Notes: generated by a model from the letters alone, not told the origin. 64,000 nucleotides of DNA from Eubacteriaceae bacterium Marseille-Q4139 (GCA_018223415.1 JAGTTQ010000001.1:2901365-2965364), one strand, 5' to 3'; positions 51,490 to 62,237 are shown, counted from the stretch's first letter. Made by a program: numbers and translations.

Positions 51490-51912
51490 TGAAACTTCAA
51501 AACCTTCTGTTCGTGCGTTCATGCGTTCCTGACCGGGTACAGCCTGTGGAACGAAGGAACGCACGAACGCAAAAAATCGAAGTTCATTTTTTATTGTTCG
51601 GCTCAGAGGGCGCTCTAAAATCCGCACTTCCCGATCAATGGTTGTGCAAACAGTGAAAAACACTACTGTAAACAGAATGCAAATCATCATTCGGTGATTT
51701 GCGAAACAGTGACGCTGGTATGCGGGAAGGTGGCTGTTTTCACGGTTTCGCTTACAAGCCCACCTAATGGCAAAGTCGATGGGGTGCTGTTGCGGACAGT
51801 TCTTCACAAACGCAGTTCTGAACGATTTTTGAGAAGTAATTAAGATTAACTGTACCGTGCAGCGTGTGTGCTCCACGGCAAACCAACTTTACGAAAGAAT
51901 GAGGTATTTTCT
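51490..51912. other. 423-bp non-coding region with inverted repeats (candidate origin)
   Basis: It contains a perfect 12-bp inverted repeat GTTCGTGCGTTC (51509-51520) / GAACGCACGAAC (51557-51568), with the related TGCGTTCC and GGAACGCA inside, and a perfect 8-bp pair GCAAATCA / TGATTTGC (51679-51702). No gene is supported on either strand. Its position directly after the primase-helicase genes fits a replication origin or a regulatory region. Confidence 0.45.
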
Positions 51913-52134
51913 ATGAAATCTAATTTGAGAAATGAAATCAAGTCGTATATTGTGCGTTCCGGCTACACGATGCAGGAAGTCGTTGACCGGCTTTCCGAGG
52001 ATTACGGCTGGAGCGACAGCGTTTCAAACCTGTCCAACAAGCTCCAGCGGGAGTCTCTGCGGTATGTAGAGGCGGTACAGCTTGCCGATGCCCTTGGCTA
52101 TGACCTCGTATGGCAGAAGCAGAGGGACAAATGA
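51913..52134 (+). CDS. Small DUF6471-like DNA-binding protein
   Basis: A 73-residue protein (MKSNLRNEIKSYIVRSGYTM, SDSVSNLSNKLQRESLRYVE, ALGYDLVWQKQ) with a helix-turn-helix-like layout resembling DUF6471. It may regulate mobilization genes downstream. The ATG at 51913 follows GAGGTATTTTCT. Its stop overlaps the next small frame by four bases. Confidence 0.7.
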   Translation: MKSNLRNEIKSYIVRSGYTMQEVVDRLSEDYGWSDSVSNLSNKLQRESLRYVEAVQLADALGYDLVWQKQRDK

Positions 52135-52511
52135 TGTCCGCCGTTCCTGTTATCCGTATCTCCCGTCCCCATGGCAATACCGCAGTATTGCTGTGGACAG
52201 GTGGCGAAAACATTCGATTTTTCGCTGCCGCCGGATGGCTGATGTTTCGCAAAACATCGGCTGTCCGGGCTGAACAACAGGAAGCGATGCAGACGGTTTC
52301 CGGGCAGTTCAGCAGCGGTCATCGCAATGACCGCAATTCCCCCTCGGAGAGCCCACGGCACTTTGCAGCCCTTCGGGATGAAAGTGTCATAGTGGGTTAT
52401 TACACTTCCCGCAGGAAGTGCATCCCCGTCCCCCAGCCGTCTGCCGCACAACAGAAAGGAGCTGATTTGTATGGCCAGAAACGACGGAATCGACCGCACC
52501 TTTGCCCGTAA
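52131..52511 (+). CDS. Doubtful small frame over the putative oriT region
   Basis: A 126-residue frame starting ATGATG, overlapping the DUF6471-like stop and running 41 bases into the MobV gene. AGAGGG precedes the start. The sequence (IRISRPHGNTAVLLWTGGEN near the start, then Ser/Arg/Gln-rich) has no recognised family, and it crosses the hairpins that probably form oriT. It may be a chance frame. Confidence 0.3.
   Translation: MMSAVPVIRISRPHGNTAVLLWTGGENIRFFAAAGWLMFRKTSAVRAEQQEAMQTVSGQFSSGHRNDRNSPSESPRHFAALRDESVIVGYYTSRRKCIPVPQPSAAQQKGADLYGQKRRNRPHLCP
52398..52420. other. Candidate oriT hairpin upstream of the MobV gene
   Basis: ACTTCC and GGAAGT pair around CGCA, preceded by GTGGGTTATTAC. 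A second hairpin, GCGGTCAT / ATGACCGC, lies 75 bp to the left. Location 50-70 bp before a MobV relaxase gene is where such origins are normally found. Confidence 0.45.
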
Positions 52512-53757
52512 CCAGGACTTGCCCACCCTTGATGATGTGGCGAAGGTGCAGGAGCATAACGAACGGGAAAAGGACAGCTACTCCAACCAGGATATTGATA
52601 CCACCCAAACCTACCGGAATGTCCACTTCAAGGCTCCCACCGACAGCTATGCCGCTATGTTCGATCAGATGATTGCCGATGGTGTCATCTCCACCCGTGG
52701 TCTGAAAGCCGATGCGGTAAAATACGGGGAACTGATTTTTGATGTGAACTCCGCTTACTTTCACAATCACGGCGGATATGAATATGCCAAGCAATTCTAC
52801 ACCGACGCATACAAAGCTGCCGCAGAGATCGTGGGCGGTGAGCAGTATATCCTCTCTGCCGTCATGCACGCCGATGAGCGCAACCGAGCCATGTCGGAAG
52901 CTCTGGGGCAGGATGTGTATCACTACCACCTTCATGTGGTCTATGTCCCGGTGGTGGAAAAACAGATTCTCTGGTCGAAGCGGTGCAAGGATAAGTCACT
53001 TGTGGGGACAGTCAAGGAAACGATCATGCAGGTCAGCCGAAGCAAAAAGTGGGAATCCAAGGTAGCTCTGGATGAGCAGGGCAATCCGCTTCTGACCGCC
53101 AAGGGCAAGAAAGTCCTGCGGACATCATACAGTGTCCTGCAAGACGATTTCTTCAACTATATGAAAGCTGCCGGATATACCGATGTGGAGCGTGGAGAGC
53201 GTGGCAGCACTGAAGAACATCTGACTGTGACCCAGTTCAAGGTGGCACAGGAGCAGCAGCGGCTGGAAGATGTGACCGCCCAAATCGCTCAGACAGAACA
53301 GGCGCTGGGCACCGCACAGGCTGCCGTTGAGAAAAAGCAGAAGGAGCTGCAATCCCTGCAAAAGCAGACCAAAGAACAGCGCACTGCCGCCCTGACCGTA
53401 CAGGAAATCCGCTCCATGGGGAAAAAGACGATCACCGGCAATATCACTCTGACCCCATCCGAGTGCAGTACGCTCAAGGATTATGCGGTCAATGGGATTC
53501 TTGCCAAGGCGGAAAACAGCCGTTTGGAAGATAGTCTGCAACAAGCGCAAAAGAGTGCTGCTGTCTGGAAACAGCGGTATGAAAAGATTTATGACAAGTA
53601 CCAAGAACTGAAAAAGGAAGTCCAGCCATATCTGGACGCTGTCAAGCTCGCACCCGAAAAGGTGCGGGCTTTTCTTGATGCCATTTTGACTCGGACTCGG
53701 CAAACAAAGCAGCACAATCAACCTTCCCGCCGCAAGTCGCAGGATATGGAACTTTAA
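52471..53757 (+). CDS. MobV family relaxase (plasmid recombination/mobilization protein)
   Basis: A 428-residue relaxase. The N-terminal domain has the MobV histidine motif YHYHLHVVYVPV (about residues 150-161); the C-terminal 190 residues are long coiled coil (QIAQTEQALGTAQAAVEKKQ). It nicks oriT so the element can be moved by a co-resident conjugation system. The ATG at 52471 follows AAAGGAGCTGATTTGT. The only complete type IV system in this window is that of the ICE 20 kb to the left. Confidence 0.9.
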   Translation: MARNDGIDRTFARNQDLPTLDDVAKVQEHNEREKDSYSNQDIDTTQTYRNVHFKAPTDSYAAMFDQMIADGVISTRGLKADAVKYGELIFDVNSAYFHNHGGYEYAKQFYTDAYKAAAEIVGGEQYILSAVMHADERNRAMSEALGQDVYHYHLHVVYVPVVEKQILWSKRCKDKSLVGTVKETIMQVSRSKKWESKVALDEQGNPLLTAKGKKVLRTSYSVLQDDFFNYMKAAGYTDVERGERGSTEEHLTVTQFKVAQEQQRLEDVTAQIAQTEQALGTAQAAVEKKQKELQSLQKQTKEQRTAALTVQEIRSMGKKTITGNITLTPSECSTLKDYAVNGILAKAENSRLEDSLQQAQKSAAVWKQRYEKIYDKYQELKKEVQPYLDAVKLAPEKVRAFLDAILTRTRQTKQHNQPSRRKSQDMEL

Positions 53758-53776
53758 CAGAAAGGAATTTTTGCTT

Positions 53777-54082
53777 ATGACCAATCTGACAACAAAACTC
53801 AATAAGCTGATGCTCGATGATTCTCCTTCGGAAAAGCTGATTAACGCTTGTGCTGAAATCGATATTGAATCCTGCTTTGACCCGATTTTTGAACCGCCGA
53901 TTGATTTTCTGGAAGAATGCCGGAAACGCTGGGAAAACCGGATGAATCCGTTCACCGGTACGGTGGAACGGAAAATCGGAAATACCTGGTATTTGCTGGA
54001 GACTGTATGTGATGGAAATGAGCCGCTTACCCACAAGGTAAAACGGCTCATTTTCTCAGATAAGGAGGCGCTTTGTTCATGA
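53777..54082 (+). CDS. Small hypothetical protein of the mobilizable element
   Basis: A 101-residue acidic protein (TTKLNKLMLDDSPSEKLINA, FEPPIDFLEECRKRWENRM, GNTWYLLETVCDG). No family recognised. It lies between the relaxase and recombinase genes and uses the same codon style. The ATG at 53777 follows AAAGGAATTTTTGCTT. Confidence 0.6.
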   Translation: MTNLTTKLNKLMLDDSPSEKLINACAEIDIESCFDPIFEPPIDFLEECRKRWENRMNPFTGTVERKIGNTWYLLETVCDGNEPLTHKVKRLIFSDKEALCS

Positions 54083-54159
54083 CACAGACTCAAATTCATG
54101 CTACAATATCACCATGCACACCGATTCTGTCAGCTGACCCAACCGTAAAGGAGGACGCT

Positions 54160-55830
54160 ATGTTGGATCAGCAGAAAATCACCATCCTGTACTGCCGCCT
54201 CAGCAATGAGGATGCGCTGGATGGAGAATCAAATTCGATACAGAATCAAAAAGAGTTTTTAACCCGGTACGCAGCCGAGCATGGCTACACCAACCTGAAA
54301 ATTCTGGTGGATGACGGATATACGGGAACCAATTTTGACCGCCCCGGCGTGCAGGAAGGCTTTGCACTGGTTAAGCAGGGGCTTGTCGGTTGCTGGCTGG
54401 TCAAGGATCTTAGTAGGTTTGGCCGAGATTACCTGACCGTTGGACAGTACACGGACATCATTTTCCCCAGCTACGATGTGCGTTTTATCGCCGTCAATGA
54501 TGGTGTGGACAGTGAACGGGGCGACAGCGACGGCTTTGCCGCTATCCGTAATTTGTTCAACGAATGGTATCCACGGGACACCAGCAAAAAAGTCCGAGTC
54601 GTATTCCGGCAGAAAGGCACCAGCGGAAAGCATCTGGGAAAACCGCCCTATGGTTATCGCACTGACCCTGCCGATAAAGACCATTGGATCATTGACGAGG
54701 ATGCCGCCCCAGTAGTCAAGCGCATCTTTGACTTGGCCATTGACGGCAAGGGGCCGGAACAGATTGCCCGTATACTGGAGAAGGATAAGGTGTTGACTAC
54801 CAAGGCGCTGTATGCCAAACAGTCGGAAGACCATCCTGACCCAAAAAAGCGTAAGAAAATGCCGGAGCGCCCTTACCATTGGATTGGTCAATCGGTTGCG
54901 GGTATTCTGGAGCGGATGGAGTACACCGGCTGTACCTGCAATTTCAAGACCTATTCCAAGTCCTATAAGCTGAAGAAGCGGATTCCCAATGCCATCGAAG
55001 ATATGTGTATCTTCCCTGATACGCAGGAAGCAATCGTTTCTCAGGCTCAGTGGGACAGGGTGCAGGAGTTGCGAAAAAACAAACGCCGTCCCACAAAAGC
55101 GGAACGGCAGGGATTGTTCTCTGGGCTTCTGTTCTGTCCTGATTGCGGGAATAAGCTGCACTTTGCTACCTGCAAAAGCTTTGACGGCAAGCAAGACCAT
55201 TATGTATGCTCCAGCTACAAAAGTGGTCGAGGCACCTGTTCTGCCCACTATATCCGTGAAGATGTACTGCGGGAACTGGTGCTGGAGCGCATCCGTACGG
55301 TCAATGCCTATATCCGGCAGGATGTGGAAGGCTTTCAGGAAGAATGGCTGCAATGCCGCCGTTCCGATCAGGAACGCAACATCCGTGAGGATCGGAAGCG
55401 AGTGGAGCAGGCCAAGAAACGGCTGGCTGACTTGGATGTTCTTCTGTCCCGACTTTATGAGGATTTTGTCCTGGGCGATCTGAGTAAGGAGCGGTATAAG
55501 AAAATGACCGCCGATTACGAGGCAGAGCAGGAGCGGTTAAAACTCGAAATTGAAGTGACGGAAGAATGGCTGGAAACTCAGGAAACCATGAGTGCAGATG
55601 TGGATGCCTTTGTCGCCCTGACTCAGAAGTATGTGGATGTACCGGAATTGACACCTACGATAGTCAATGAGTATATCAAGAAAATTGAGGTGTTTGCACC
55701 GGACAAATCCAGCGGCAAGCGGGTACAGAAGGTAAAAATCTATTTCAACTTCGTGGATGATGTAGAGATTCCTGTGATTTCCGAGCCTGTTGTTGCGAAA
55801 TCTACCCCTGGACGCAGAAAAACGGCGTGA
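54160..55830 (+). CDS. Large serine recombinase (integrase of the mobilizable element)
   Basis: A 556-residue large serine recombinase: ILYCRLSNEDALDGES (nucleophile Ser), the VKDLSRFGRDY helix, recombinase domain with KPPYGYRTDPADKDHW, zinc ribbon FCPDCGNKLHFATC and a coiled-coil region. It is related to, but clearly distinct from, the ICE recombinase. The ATG at 54160 follows AAAGGAGGACGCT; an extension to 54073 overlaps the previous gene. It is the last gene before the right boundary of the element. Confidence 0.92.
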   Translation: MLDQQKITILYCRLSNEDALDGESNSIQNQKEFLTRYAAEHGYTNLKILVDDGYTGTNFDRPGVQEGFALVKQGLVGCWLVKDLSRFGRDYLTVGQYTDIIFPSYDVRFIAVNDGVDSERGDSDGFAAIRNLFNEWYPRDTSKKVRVVFRQKGTSGKHLGKPPYGYRTDPADKDHWIIDEDAAPVVKRIFDLAIDGKGPEQIARILEKDKVLTTKALYAKQSEDHPDPKKRKKMPERPYHWIGQSVAGILERMEYTGCTCNFKTYSKSYKLKKRIPNAIEDMCIFPDTQEAIVSQAQWDRVQELRKNKRRPTKAERQGLFSGLLFCPDCGNKLHFATCKSFDGKQDHYVCSSYKSGRGTCSAHYIREDVLRELVLERIRTVNAYIRQDVEGFQEEWLQCRRSDQERNIREDRKRVEQAKKRLADLDVLLSRLYEDFVLGDLSKERYKKMTADYEAEQERLKLEIEVTEEWLETQETMSADVDAFVALTQKYVDVPELTPTIVNEYIKKIEVFAPDKSSGKRVQKVKIYFNFVDDVEIPVISEPVVAKSTPGRRKTA

Positions 55831-55849
55831 CCATTACGGTCACACCGTT
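55821..55849 (+). terminator. Hairpin after the recombinase gene
   Basis: AACGGCGTGACC pairs with GGTCACACCGTT (one mismatch), with only a weak T-rich tail. Confidence 0.6.
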
Positions 55850-56008
55850 CTCTGCCCCTCGCAAAGCTAAATAGTACCTTATCACTATTAAGCCTTGATA
55901 TTACTACGTTTCTTTAAGTCCTATAATTACACTCCGACCAATCATAGTGATACCTCCTGATAAAGATTTGATTGGTTCCAACGCTTCAAGGTCCATTCAT
56001 ATTCGTTA

Positions 56009-59000
56009 GTGAAACGGGAGCAGATAAACTGTCACAACTTGCTGAATCGAATGCAGGAACATGAAGGCTGGCTAACACATTTATTACCGGGCGTGATATC
56101 CCAATTGGAAATTCCGTTAGCCAATCACCTTCAGTATAAAAGAAAAGTGAAGGCTGTTAAAACCCTCACTTATATATTACGAATTGGATTTTATGAGGGA
56201 CTTGAAATGCGAATAAATTGGGAAAGTTTTGTTACATATAATCATGATGTACGTGGGATTCGGTTCAAATTTGAAGATCTCTGCCGTCAAGTATTTACTA
56301 ATGAGAACCTTTCTGGAAATAGACAGTTTAGATATCTTCATTCTAATCCAAACAATCATGGCTTGGAAACAGAACCTATTTATGACGAAAAAAATAGGCG
56401 TTGGATTGGTTTTCAGGCAAAGTTTTTTGATAAAAATGTGGATTATGAGCAAATAAAACATTCTGCAGAGAAAACCGTTGAATATTACACAGGTAAGGAA
56501 GGGATAGTTAATCTGGTATATCTTTTCTGTAATAAACCAATTACTTCTACATCGCGGGGATATAAAAATGCAGTTGAAAGTTTAAAAAGAGCAAATATAG
56601 ATATACAATTAATTACAGACACAGCAATTTTGGATCTTATTAGGAATAAATATCCTTACCTTGGTTTATATTATTTTGGCAATCATTCGATTCAGCAAGA
56701 ATGGTTTGTAACTCATACGGGGTATATGCTAGATGAACTTGCGGAACGCTATAACCGTGATTTCAATGTTGAAACCATGTTTTCAGACGAACTTTCTTTG
56801 TTTATACATGATCAGAAGGCAGTAGAATATCTGAATAAGAAAAAGCGCGATTTAATTGATAAGATAAGAGAACTGCAATGTCAAAGTGATAAAAAAGTTT
56901 ATTTGAGGATGTTGGAAAAAGTGGTGTTGGATCTTCCGGAGGTAGATATTGAAACATTATATAATTCTATTGAATGGAATGATATAGTACAGCGAGAAAT
57001 CAGAAGTTTTCTGGATGAGTGGGAGGAAGAACGTAAAAAGCTGGAGGTAGAGCGGCAAAAAGCATATATGCTTTTTGGTGATAGTGACAAGAATCAGAAA
57101 GAGCATGAGGATGCATTCAAAAACTATCAAGATTTAGGGAACAAGATACATGAACTGGATATTTTAATAGAATTGCCAGAAAGGATAAGAATCTCTGAGA
57201 GAGAAAAACAACTGCTATATGGAAATATATTAACGATCTACGGCAGAGCTGGAGCAGGCAAGTCGCAACTATTGGCCACAAAGACACAGAGTCTTTTTAA
57301 CAATGGGAGAATTGGACTGCTATTAGTGGCGGGTATTTATTTTACTGATGATCCAATCTATGAACAAATTATGAAAAACTTAAAACTTGATTATAGTTTT
57401 GAGGATCTGATTGATATTCTGGAAACTATCGGTGAAAGGGATAACTGCATTATACCGATTTTCATTGATGCCCTTAATGAAACGTGGAATAGAAGACTGT
57501 GGAAATTGGGTTTGCCATCTATAATAAATAAAATCGAACAGTCTCCTATGGTAAAACTGGTTTTATCTTATCGACCGGAATATCAAAATTTAATTTTGCC
57601 AGATTCCGTTTTGAAAGGTCAGGAAGATATTGTAACTATGATTCATAGAGGATTTGAAAATAATAGTATCTCAGCAGTACGAGAATTTCTGAACCACTAT
57701 AACATTCCTTTTAGTCCATTGGAGTATTTTGGGTATGAAATGTCGAATCCTCTTTTCCTTACTTTGTATTGTAAAACATATAATGGTGAAGAGGTCAGTT
57801 TGCCTATACTCTATGACAGGGTAATTAAATATGCAAATCGCAATATTTATCGGGCTCTTGAAGTGGAATTGAGGCAAAAAGGATATGTAGAGGGTGATGA
57901 TATTTTGGGCCCTTTGATTATGGAAATTGCGGAATGGTTGGTGTCACATTGTGAAAGATCTATTTCCAAAAATGATTTGGAACGACTAAATTTTTGGTCA
58001 AGATATGGATTAAATGCAGTGCCATTTGTGCGCTATCTTGTAAGAGAACATATTCTTCATGATTCTGCCTTTGAGAATGTGGAAACACTATATTTTGCTT
58101 TTGATCAGATGAATGACTACTACTGTGCAAAAGCAATTATGGGAAGATATCAAACGAAAGATGAAATTCGTAGGTATCTGTCTAAGAAAATTTTGAAAAT
58201 AGAAAATGGGAAATTAGGTAATTCGTGGAATATCGACATGTTCGTAAATATCTGCGCACTGTATGCGGCTAAATATGGCGAGGAATGCATCGATATAATT
58301 GATGAACTGGAAAACCCCAATGATAAGTGGATGGTTTTTTCAAGATATGTTGATTCTTTCCAATGGAGAGATGCCCAATATATTCCTGCAGATTATTTTG
58401 AGAACTTGTTGAGAAAATATCCTTGCAATCCAGAAGATTTGTGGCCAATGCTGATTGGAAATAGTGTAAAAATTTCACATCCTTTCAATGCAGATTATCT
58501 TCACCGTTTTCTTTCTGGCTATAAGTTAAATAAGCGTGATTACCTCTGGACAATTTATATAAATCAATTGACAAGTAATGATACTGACAGAACTGTACAA
58601 CTCATTGAGATGTATGATAGTGGAGAAAACCTTAAAATAACAAGTGAGAAGCAGATAGAATTGTTATTAACCTTATTTGGCTGGATTTTATCCTCATCTA
58701 ACCGATGGTTAAGGGATTATGCATCAAAAGCCATGATAGAGATTTTGAAAGAACATTTTCAGTTATGTCAGACCATTCTTGAGAAATTTAAGGATGTAGA
58801 TGATCCTTATATCATTCAACGTTTATATGGAATCGTATTTGGCGCTGTTTGTAAGAGGACTGAAAGGATAGGATTTCAACCTTTGACAGAATATGTTTAT
58901 CAGACGGTATTTGAACAGGAAAAAGTATATCCGGATATTTTGCTTAGAGATTATGCTCGCCTAATTATTGAGCGATTCCTTTATGAAAATCCACAATATA

Positions 59001-59237
59001 ACGGAATGATAAAACGAGATAGAATTGTGCCTCCGTACAACTCTGATGTTATTCCGGAAATAGAAGATCAACACTATTTGGAGAAAAGCTATAATGGTGC
59101 AATGTTTTGGCTGATACATTCCATGCGTTTTGAAGGTATGGGAATGTATGGAGATTTTGGCCGTTATGTTTTCCAACGTGCGCTCCGAAATTTTGAAGTG
59201 GATGACAAGAAGATGTTCAATTATGCCATTTATTATA
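56009..59237 (+). pseudogene. Avs-like antiviral STAND NTPase, 5' part (disrupted by IS30)
   Basis: The first 1,076 codons of a large defence protein. Residues about 80-150 form a PD-(D/E)XK-type nuclease (FKFEDLCRQVF, then ETEPIY and the FQAKFF core). A coiled-coil linker follows at 280-390. The STAND NTPase has Walker A IYGRAGAGKSQLL (about 410) and Walker B CIIPIFIDALNE (about 487). The rest is helical-repeat sensor. As read today the frame runs 19 codons into the insertion sequence and stops at 59293. The missing C-terminus is found in frame at 62362-63675. The GTG start at 56009 has no clear ribosome site and lies beside the mobilizable element's boundary, so the 5' end may also be altered. 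Confidence 0.88.
59225..59237. repeat. 13-bp target-site duplication, left copy
   Basis: GCCATTTATTATA, identical to 62362-62374, flanks the IS30-family element. In both copies it encodes AIYY in the Avs frame. Confidence 0.85.
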
Positions 59238-59411
59238 CCTTAATTGTAATCCGAGATTCCATACCCTCTATCTCGGATGGGTGTAAAAAGTGAATTATTA
59301 TTGATGTAAAAGAAAGGTATGGATTTTCTTTTACAAACAGAAGGAGACGGACTGGATCGTTGGTCTCTTTTCTGTTATGCTTTGATTTCTGGCGGCGGGA
59401 AAGGAGCCACC

Positions 59412-59835
59412 ATGTCAAAGTTTTTATCCTATGAAGATCGGATCATCCTTGCACAGCGCCTTCAGGAGAATGCCTCCTTTGGTGCAATCGGAAAAGAACT
59501 GGGTAAGGACCGTACAACGATTGCCAAGGAGATTAAAAAGTATTCCCATGACAAGAAAAGCGGACGGCCCGGATATCCTTATAATCCTTGTAAATTCCGC
59601 ATTTCATGCAAAGCAAAAAAACTGTGCGGAACGAGCTGTACGCATCCATCCGCATACAAATGCAGTTTATGCCCGGAGTGCACGCTTCACTGTCCGGATT
59701 TTATAGAGGACGTTTGTTCTGTCAAAAATAAACCGCCTTATGTTTGTAATGGATGCGGTCAGCTTCCGAAATGCACGCTGCTGAAGCGTATTTATGATCC
59801 GGCAGATGCACATGAAAGGGCTCATCATGCAATCT
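59412..59835 (+). pseudogene. IS30 family transposase, N-terminal part
   Basis: MSKFLSYEDRIILAQRLQEN and ASFGAIGKELGKDRTTIAKE form the IS30 helix-turn-helix; then a cysteine-rich segment (CKFRISCKAKKLCGTSCTHP) typical of clostridial IS30 members. The frame breaks at HHAI, exactly where the IS256 duplication begins. The ATG at 59412 follows AAAGGAGCCACC. Confidence 0.88.
59828..59835. repeat. 8-bp target-site duplication of IS256, left copy
   Basis: TGCAATCT, repeated at 61193-61200; eight bases is normal for IS256-family insertion. Confidence 0.85.
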
Positions 59836-61192
59836 GGTAGTGTCAAGTATTTTTCGCAAAATGGTTTGCAGGGTCTGGCATGAGTGAAGTCAGCCAGCAA
59901 TGGAGGCATCTTCAAGGGCTGCCTCCAGGTGCTTCATGTTCATGTACTTCTTGTTGCCCCACTGGGTGCCGGCCACATGGCGCAGCCGGGCACAGACCAG
60001 CATAAGGGCGGAATTGCCGTCCGGGAAACTGCCCACCACACGGGTACGGCGGCGGATCTCCCGGTTGAGTCGTTCAATAACGTTATTGGTACGGATGCGA
60101 GTCCAGTGCTCGCTGGGAAAATCGCAGTAGGTCAGCGTCTCCTCAATGCCATCCTCTACCTTCTTGGCCGCCTCTTTCAGTTTCATGGAGCGCAGTTCTT
60201 CCACCACAGCTTTGGCCTTTTCCCGGGCTGCTTTCTTGCTTTCCTGGGCGTGGACCGCCTTGAGCATCTTTGCCACCAGCTTCACCTTGGAGCGAGGCGT
60301 GACCGAGAATACATTGCGGTAAAAGTGGACGGTACAGCGCTGGTACTTGGCTTCGGGGAATACTTCTCCCACGGCCTCCAGCATACCAAGGCACTTGTCT
60401 CCAACAATGAGTTTCACACCGTCCAGACCTCGGCCACGCAGCCACTGGAAGAAGCTGACCCAGCTGGACTTGTCCTCCTTCATGCCCTCGGCGGCACCCA
60501 GAACCTCACGGTATCCGTCCTCATTGACCGCAATTGCCACAAGAATGGCTACGTTTTCAAATTCGCCGCCCCAGTTACGGCGCAGATAGATCCCATCCAC
60601 ATAGACATACGGATATCGTCCGCCTTGCAGAGGACGGTTCCGCCAATCCTCGATGTGGACATACGCTTTCTTGTTTAACTCACTTATAGTGGAGGGAGAG
60701 ACTTTGCTACCCCAGAGGGCCTCGGTAATATCCTCCACACGCCGAACGGATACGCCTGCCAGGTACATCTCAATGAGGGCTTCTTCCACGCTGCTCTCCC
60801 GGCGGCGATACCGCTCAATGATGGCGGTTTCAAAAGAGATTCCCTTGAGTTTGGGAACCTTGAGAGTGACGTCCCCGGAAGTGGTGGTGAGGTTACGGTT
60901 GTAGTGGCCGCTGCGATAGCCCTGACGCTGCTCATTGCGCTCGTACCGGGCCGCCTGGGTCAGCTTCTCCGCCTCGGCCTCCAGCAGTTCGTTGAGGGTT
61001 TCCTCTACGCTGCCTCGTACCAGTTCTTTGATTTGACCCTTGATTACTTCCTCGTTAAGCTGTACAATCTTTTCGGACATGGTTTGTTGTCTCCTTTCAG
61101 AATGGTGTGTCGTGACTTCATTCTACCAGAGGGCTGCAAACCATGTCTCTTTTTAACTACTTTTCAATTTGCGAAACTTATTGTACCTTATC
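59836..61192. mobile_element. IS256-family insertion sequence
   Basis: 1,357 bp, flanked by an 8-bp duplication. The outer 28 bp form imperfect inverted repeats sharing the core TTTCGCAAA. It carries one complete transposase gene on the minus strand and appears intact. Confidence 0.88.
59890..61080 (-). CDS. IS256 family transposase
   Basis: A 396-residue DDE transposase of the IS256 (mutator-like) family. YVYVDGIYLRRNWGG carries the first Asp, LIVGDKCLGMLEAVGEVFP the second, and the C-terminal block TNVIERLNREIRRRTRVVG (here TNNVIERLNREIRRRTR) the Glu. HFYRNVFSVTPRSK is the conserved CxxH-like region. Length and domains are complete, so it may be active. The ATG at 61080 follows AAAGGAGACAACAAACC. 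Confidence 0.93.
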   Translation of the reverse strand: MSEKIVQLNEEVIKGQIKELVRGSVEETLNELLEAEAEKLTQAARYERNEQRQGYRSGHYNRNLTTTSGDVTLKVPKLKGISFETAIIERYRRRESSVEEALIEMYLAGVSVRRVEDITEALWGSKVSPSTISELNKKAYVHIEDWRNRPLQGGRYPYVYVDGIYLRRNWGGEFENVAILVAIAVNEDGYREVLGAAEGMKEDKSSWVSFFQWLRGRGLDGVKLIVGDKCLGMLEAVGEVFPEAKYQRCTVHFYRNVFSVTPRSKVKLVAKMLKAVHAQESKKAAREKAKAVVEELRSMKLKEAAKKVEDGIEETLTYCDFPSEHWTRIRTNNVIERLNREIRRRTRVVGSFPDGNSALMLVCARLRHVAGTQWGNKKYMNMKHLEAALEDASIAG

Positions 61193-61200
61193 TGCAATCT
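61193..61200. repeat. 8-bp target-site duplication of IS256, right copy
   Basis: TGCAATCT, matching 59828-59835; removing the IS and one copy restores the IS30 transposase reading frame. Confidence 0.85.
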
Positions 61201-62072
61201 CGGAAGCCCGGACAGGAATTCTATCCAATGAAGGGGATATCGCCAGGATCAATCGGATCATCAGTCCTCTGGTCAAAAACGGGCAGTCACTCCATCAGAT
61301 CTATCTGGATCACGTTGATGAACTGATGTGCAGCGAGAAGACCTTGTATAACTATGTGGATGCCCAGCTTTTTGACATCAGGAACATTGATCTGCCACGT
61401 AAAGTTAAATATCGTCCCCGTTATAAGCAGCCCGAATTCAAAGTGGACAGGGGCTGCCGCATCGGGCGTAGTTATACGGATTTCCAGAAGTTTCTGGAGA
61501 ATAATCCGGAAACTGCCATTGTGCAGATGGACACGGTGATCGGCCGTGCCGGAGGCAAATGTCTGCTTACCATACACTTTGTTGAAACCAGCTTGATGCT
61601 GGCGTTTCTGCGGGATGCGAATACGTCTGCCTCTGTGATACGGATTATAAAGCTGTTGGATAAAGTTCTCGGCCCAGAGCTGTTCAGCCGTTTGTTTCCG
61701 GTTATCCTGACAGACAACGGGAGTGAGTTCTCAAATCCAAAAGAAATGGAGCGGCGTGACACTGTTCCCTGTAACCGAACGAACGTATTTTATTGTGATC
61801 CCAGTGCGCCATATCAAAAAGGGGCCTGTGAAGTAAACCACGAACTGATACGGCGTATTCTGCCCAAGGGAAGCAGTTTCGATGATCTGACACAGTCCGA
61901 TATTTACCGGATGATGGATCATATCAATTCGTACAAAAGAAAAAAGCTGAACAACCGCAGCCCATACGAAACGTTCAGCTTTTATTACGGAGAAGATGTG
62001 CTCAAGAAACTTGGATGTTCACCGGTTGCCGCCGAGAATATCATCCTGAAGCCCAAACTTCTCAAAAAGTAA
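61201..62072 (+). pseudogene. IS30 family transposase, C-terminal part
   Basis: Continues in frame from the N-terminal part (HHAI joined to SEARTGILSNEGD). It holds the DDE core: IVQMDTVIGRAGG, PVILTDNGSEFSNP and ACEVNHELIRRILPKG (the Glu). The joined protein is 431 residues, of normal IS30 size. A start at 61143 in this frame reads out of the IS256 end and is not biologically meaningful. Confidence 0.9.
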
Positions 62073-62237
62073 CAAATAAATTTGCGAAAGAGCCGCCAGA
62101 AAAGAACAATCATATCCAGCTAAAGCAGGGATGGATTCTCCGAATACAAAAATTTCGAGAGGGGATTGATCTCTGGTTGTTGTGCGCAAATTTACTGCTG
62201 AATGTATTATACCATATCTATGTGCGAATGAAAATCC

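Noticed and set aside
59884..60678. Plus-strand frame inside IS256
   Set aside because: Antisense to a complete transposase gene that shows all family motifs.
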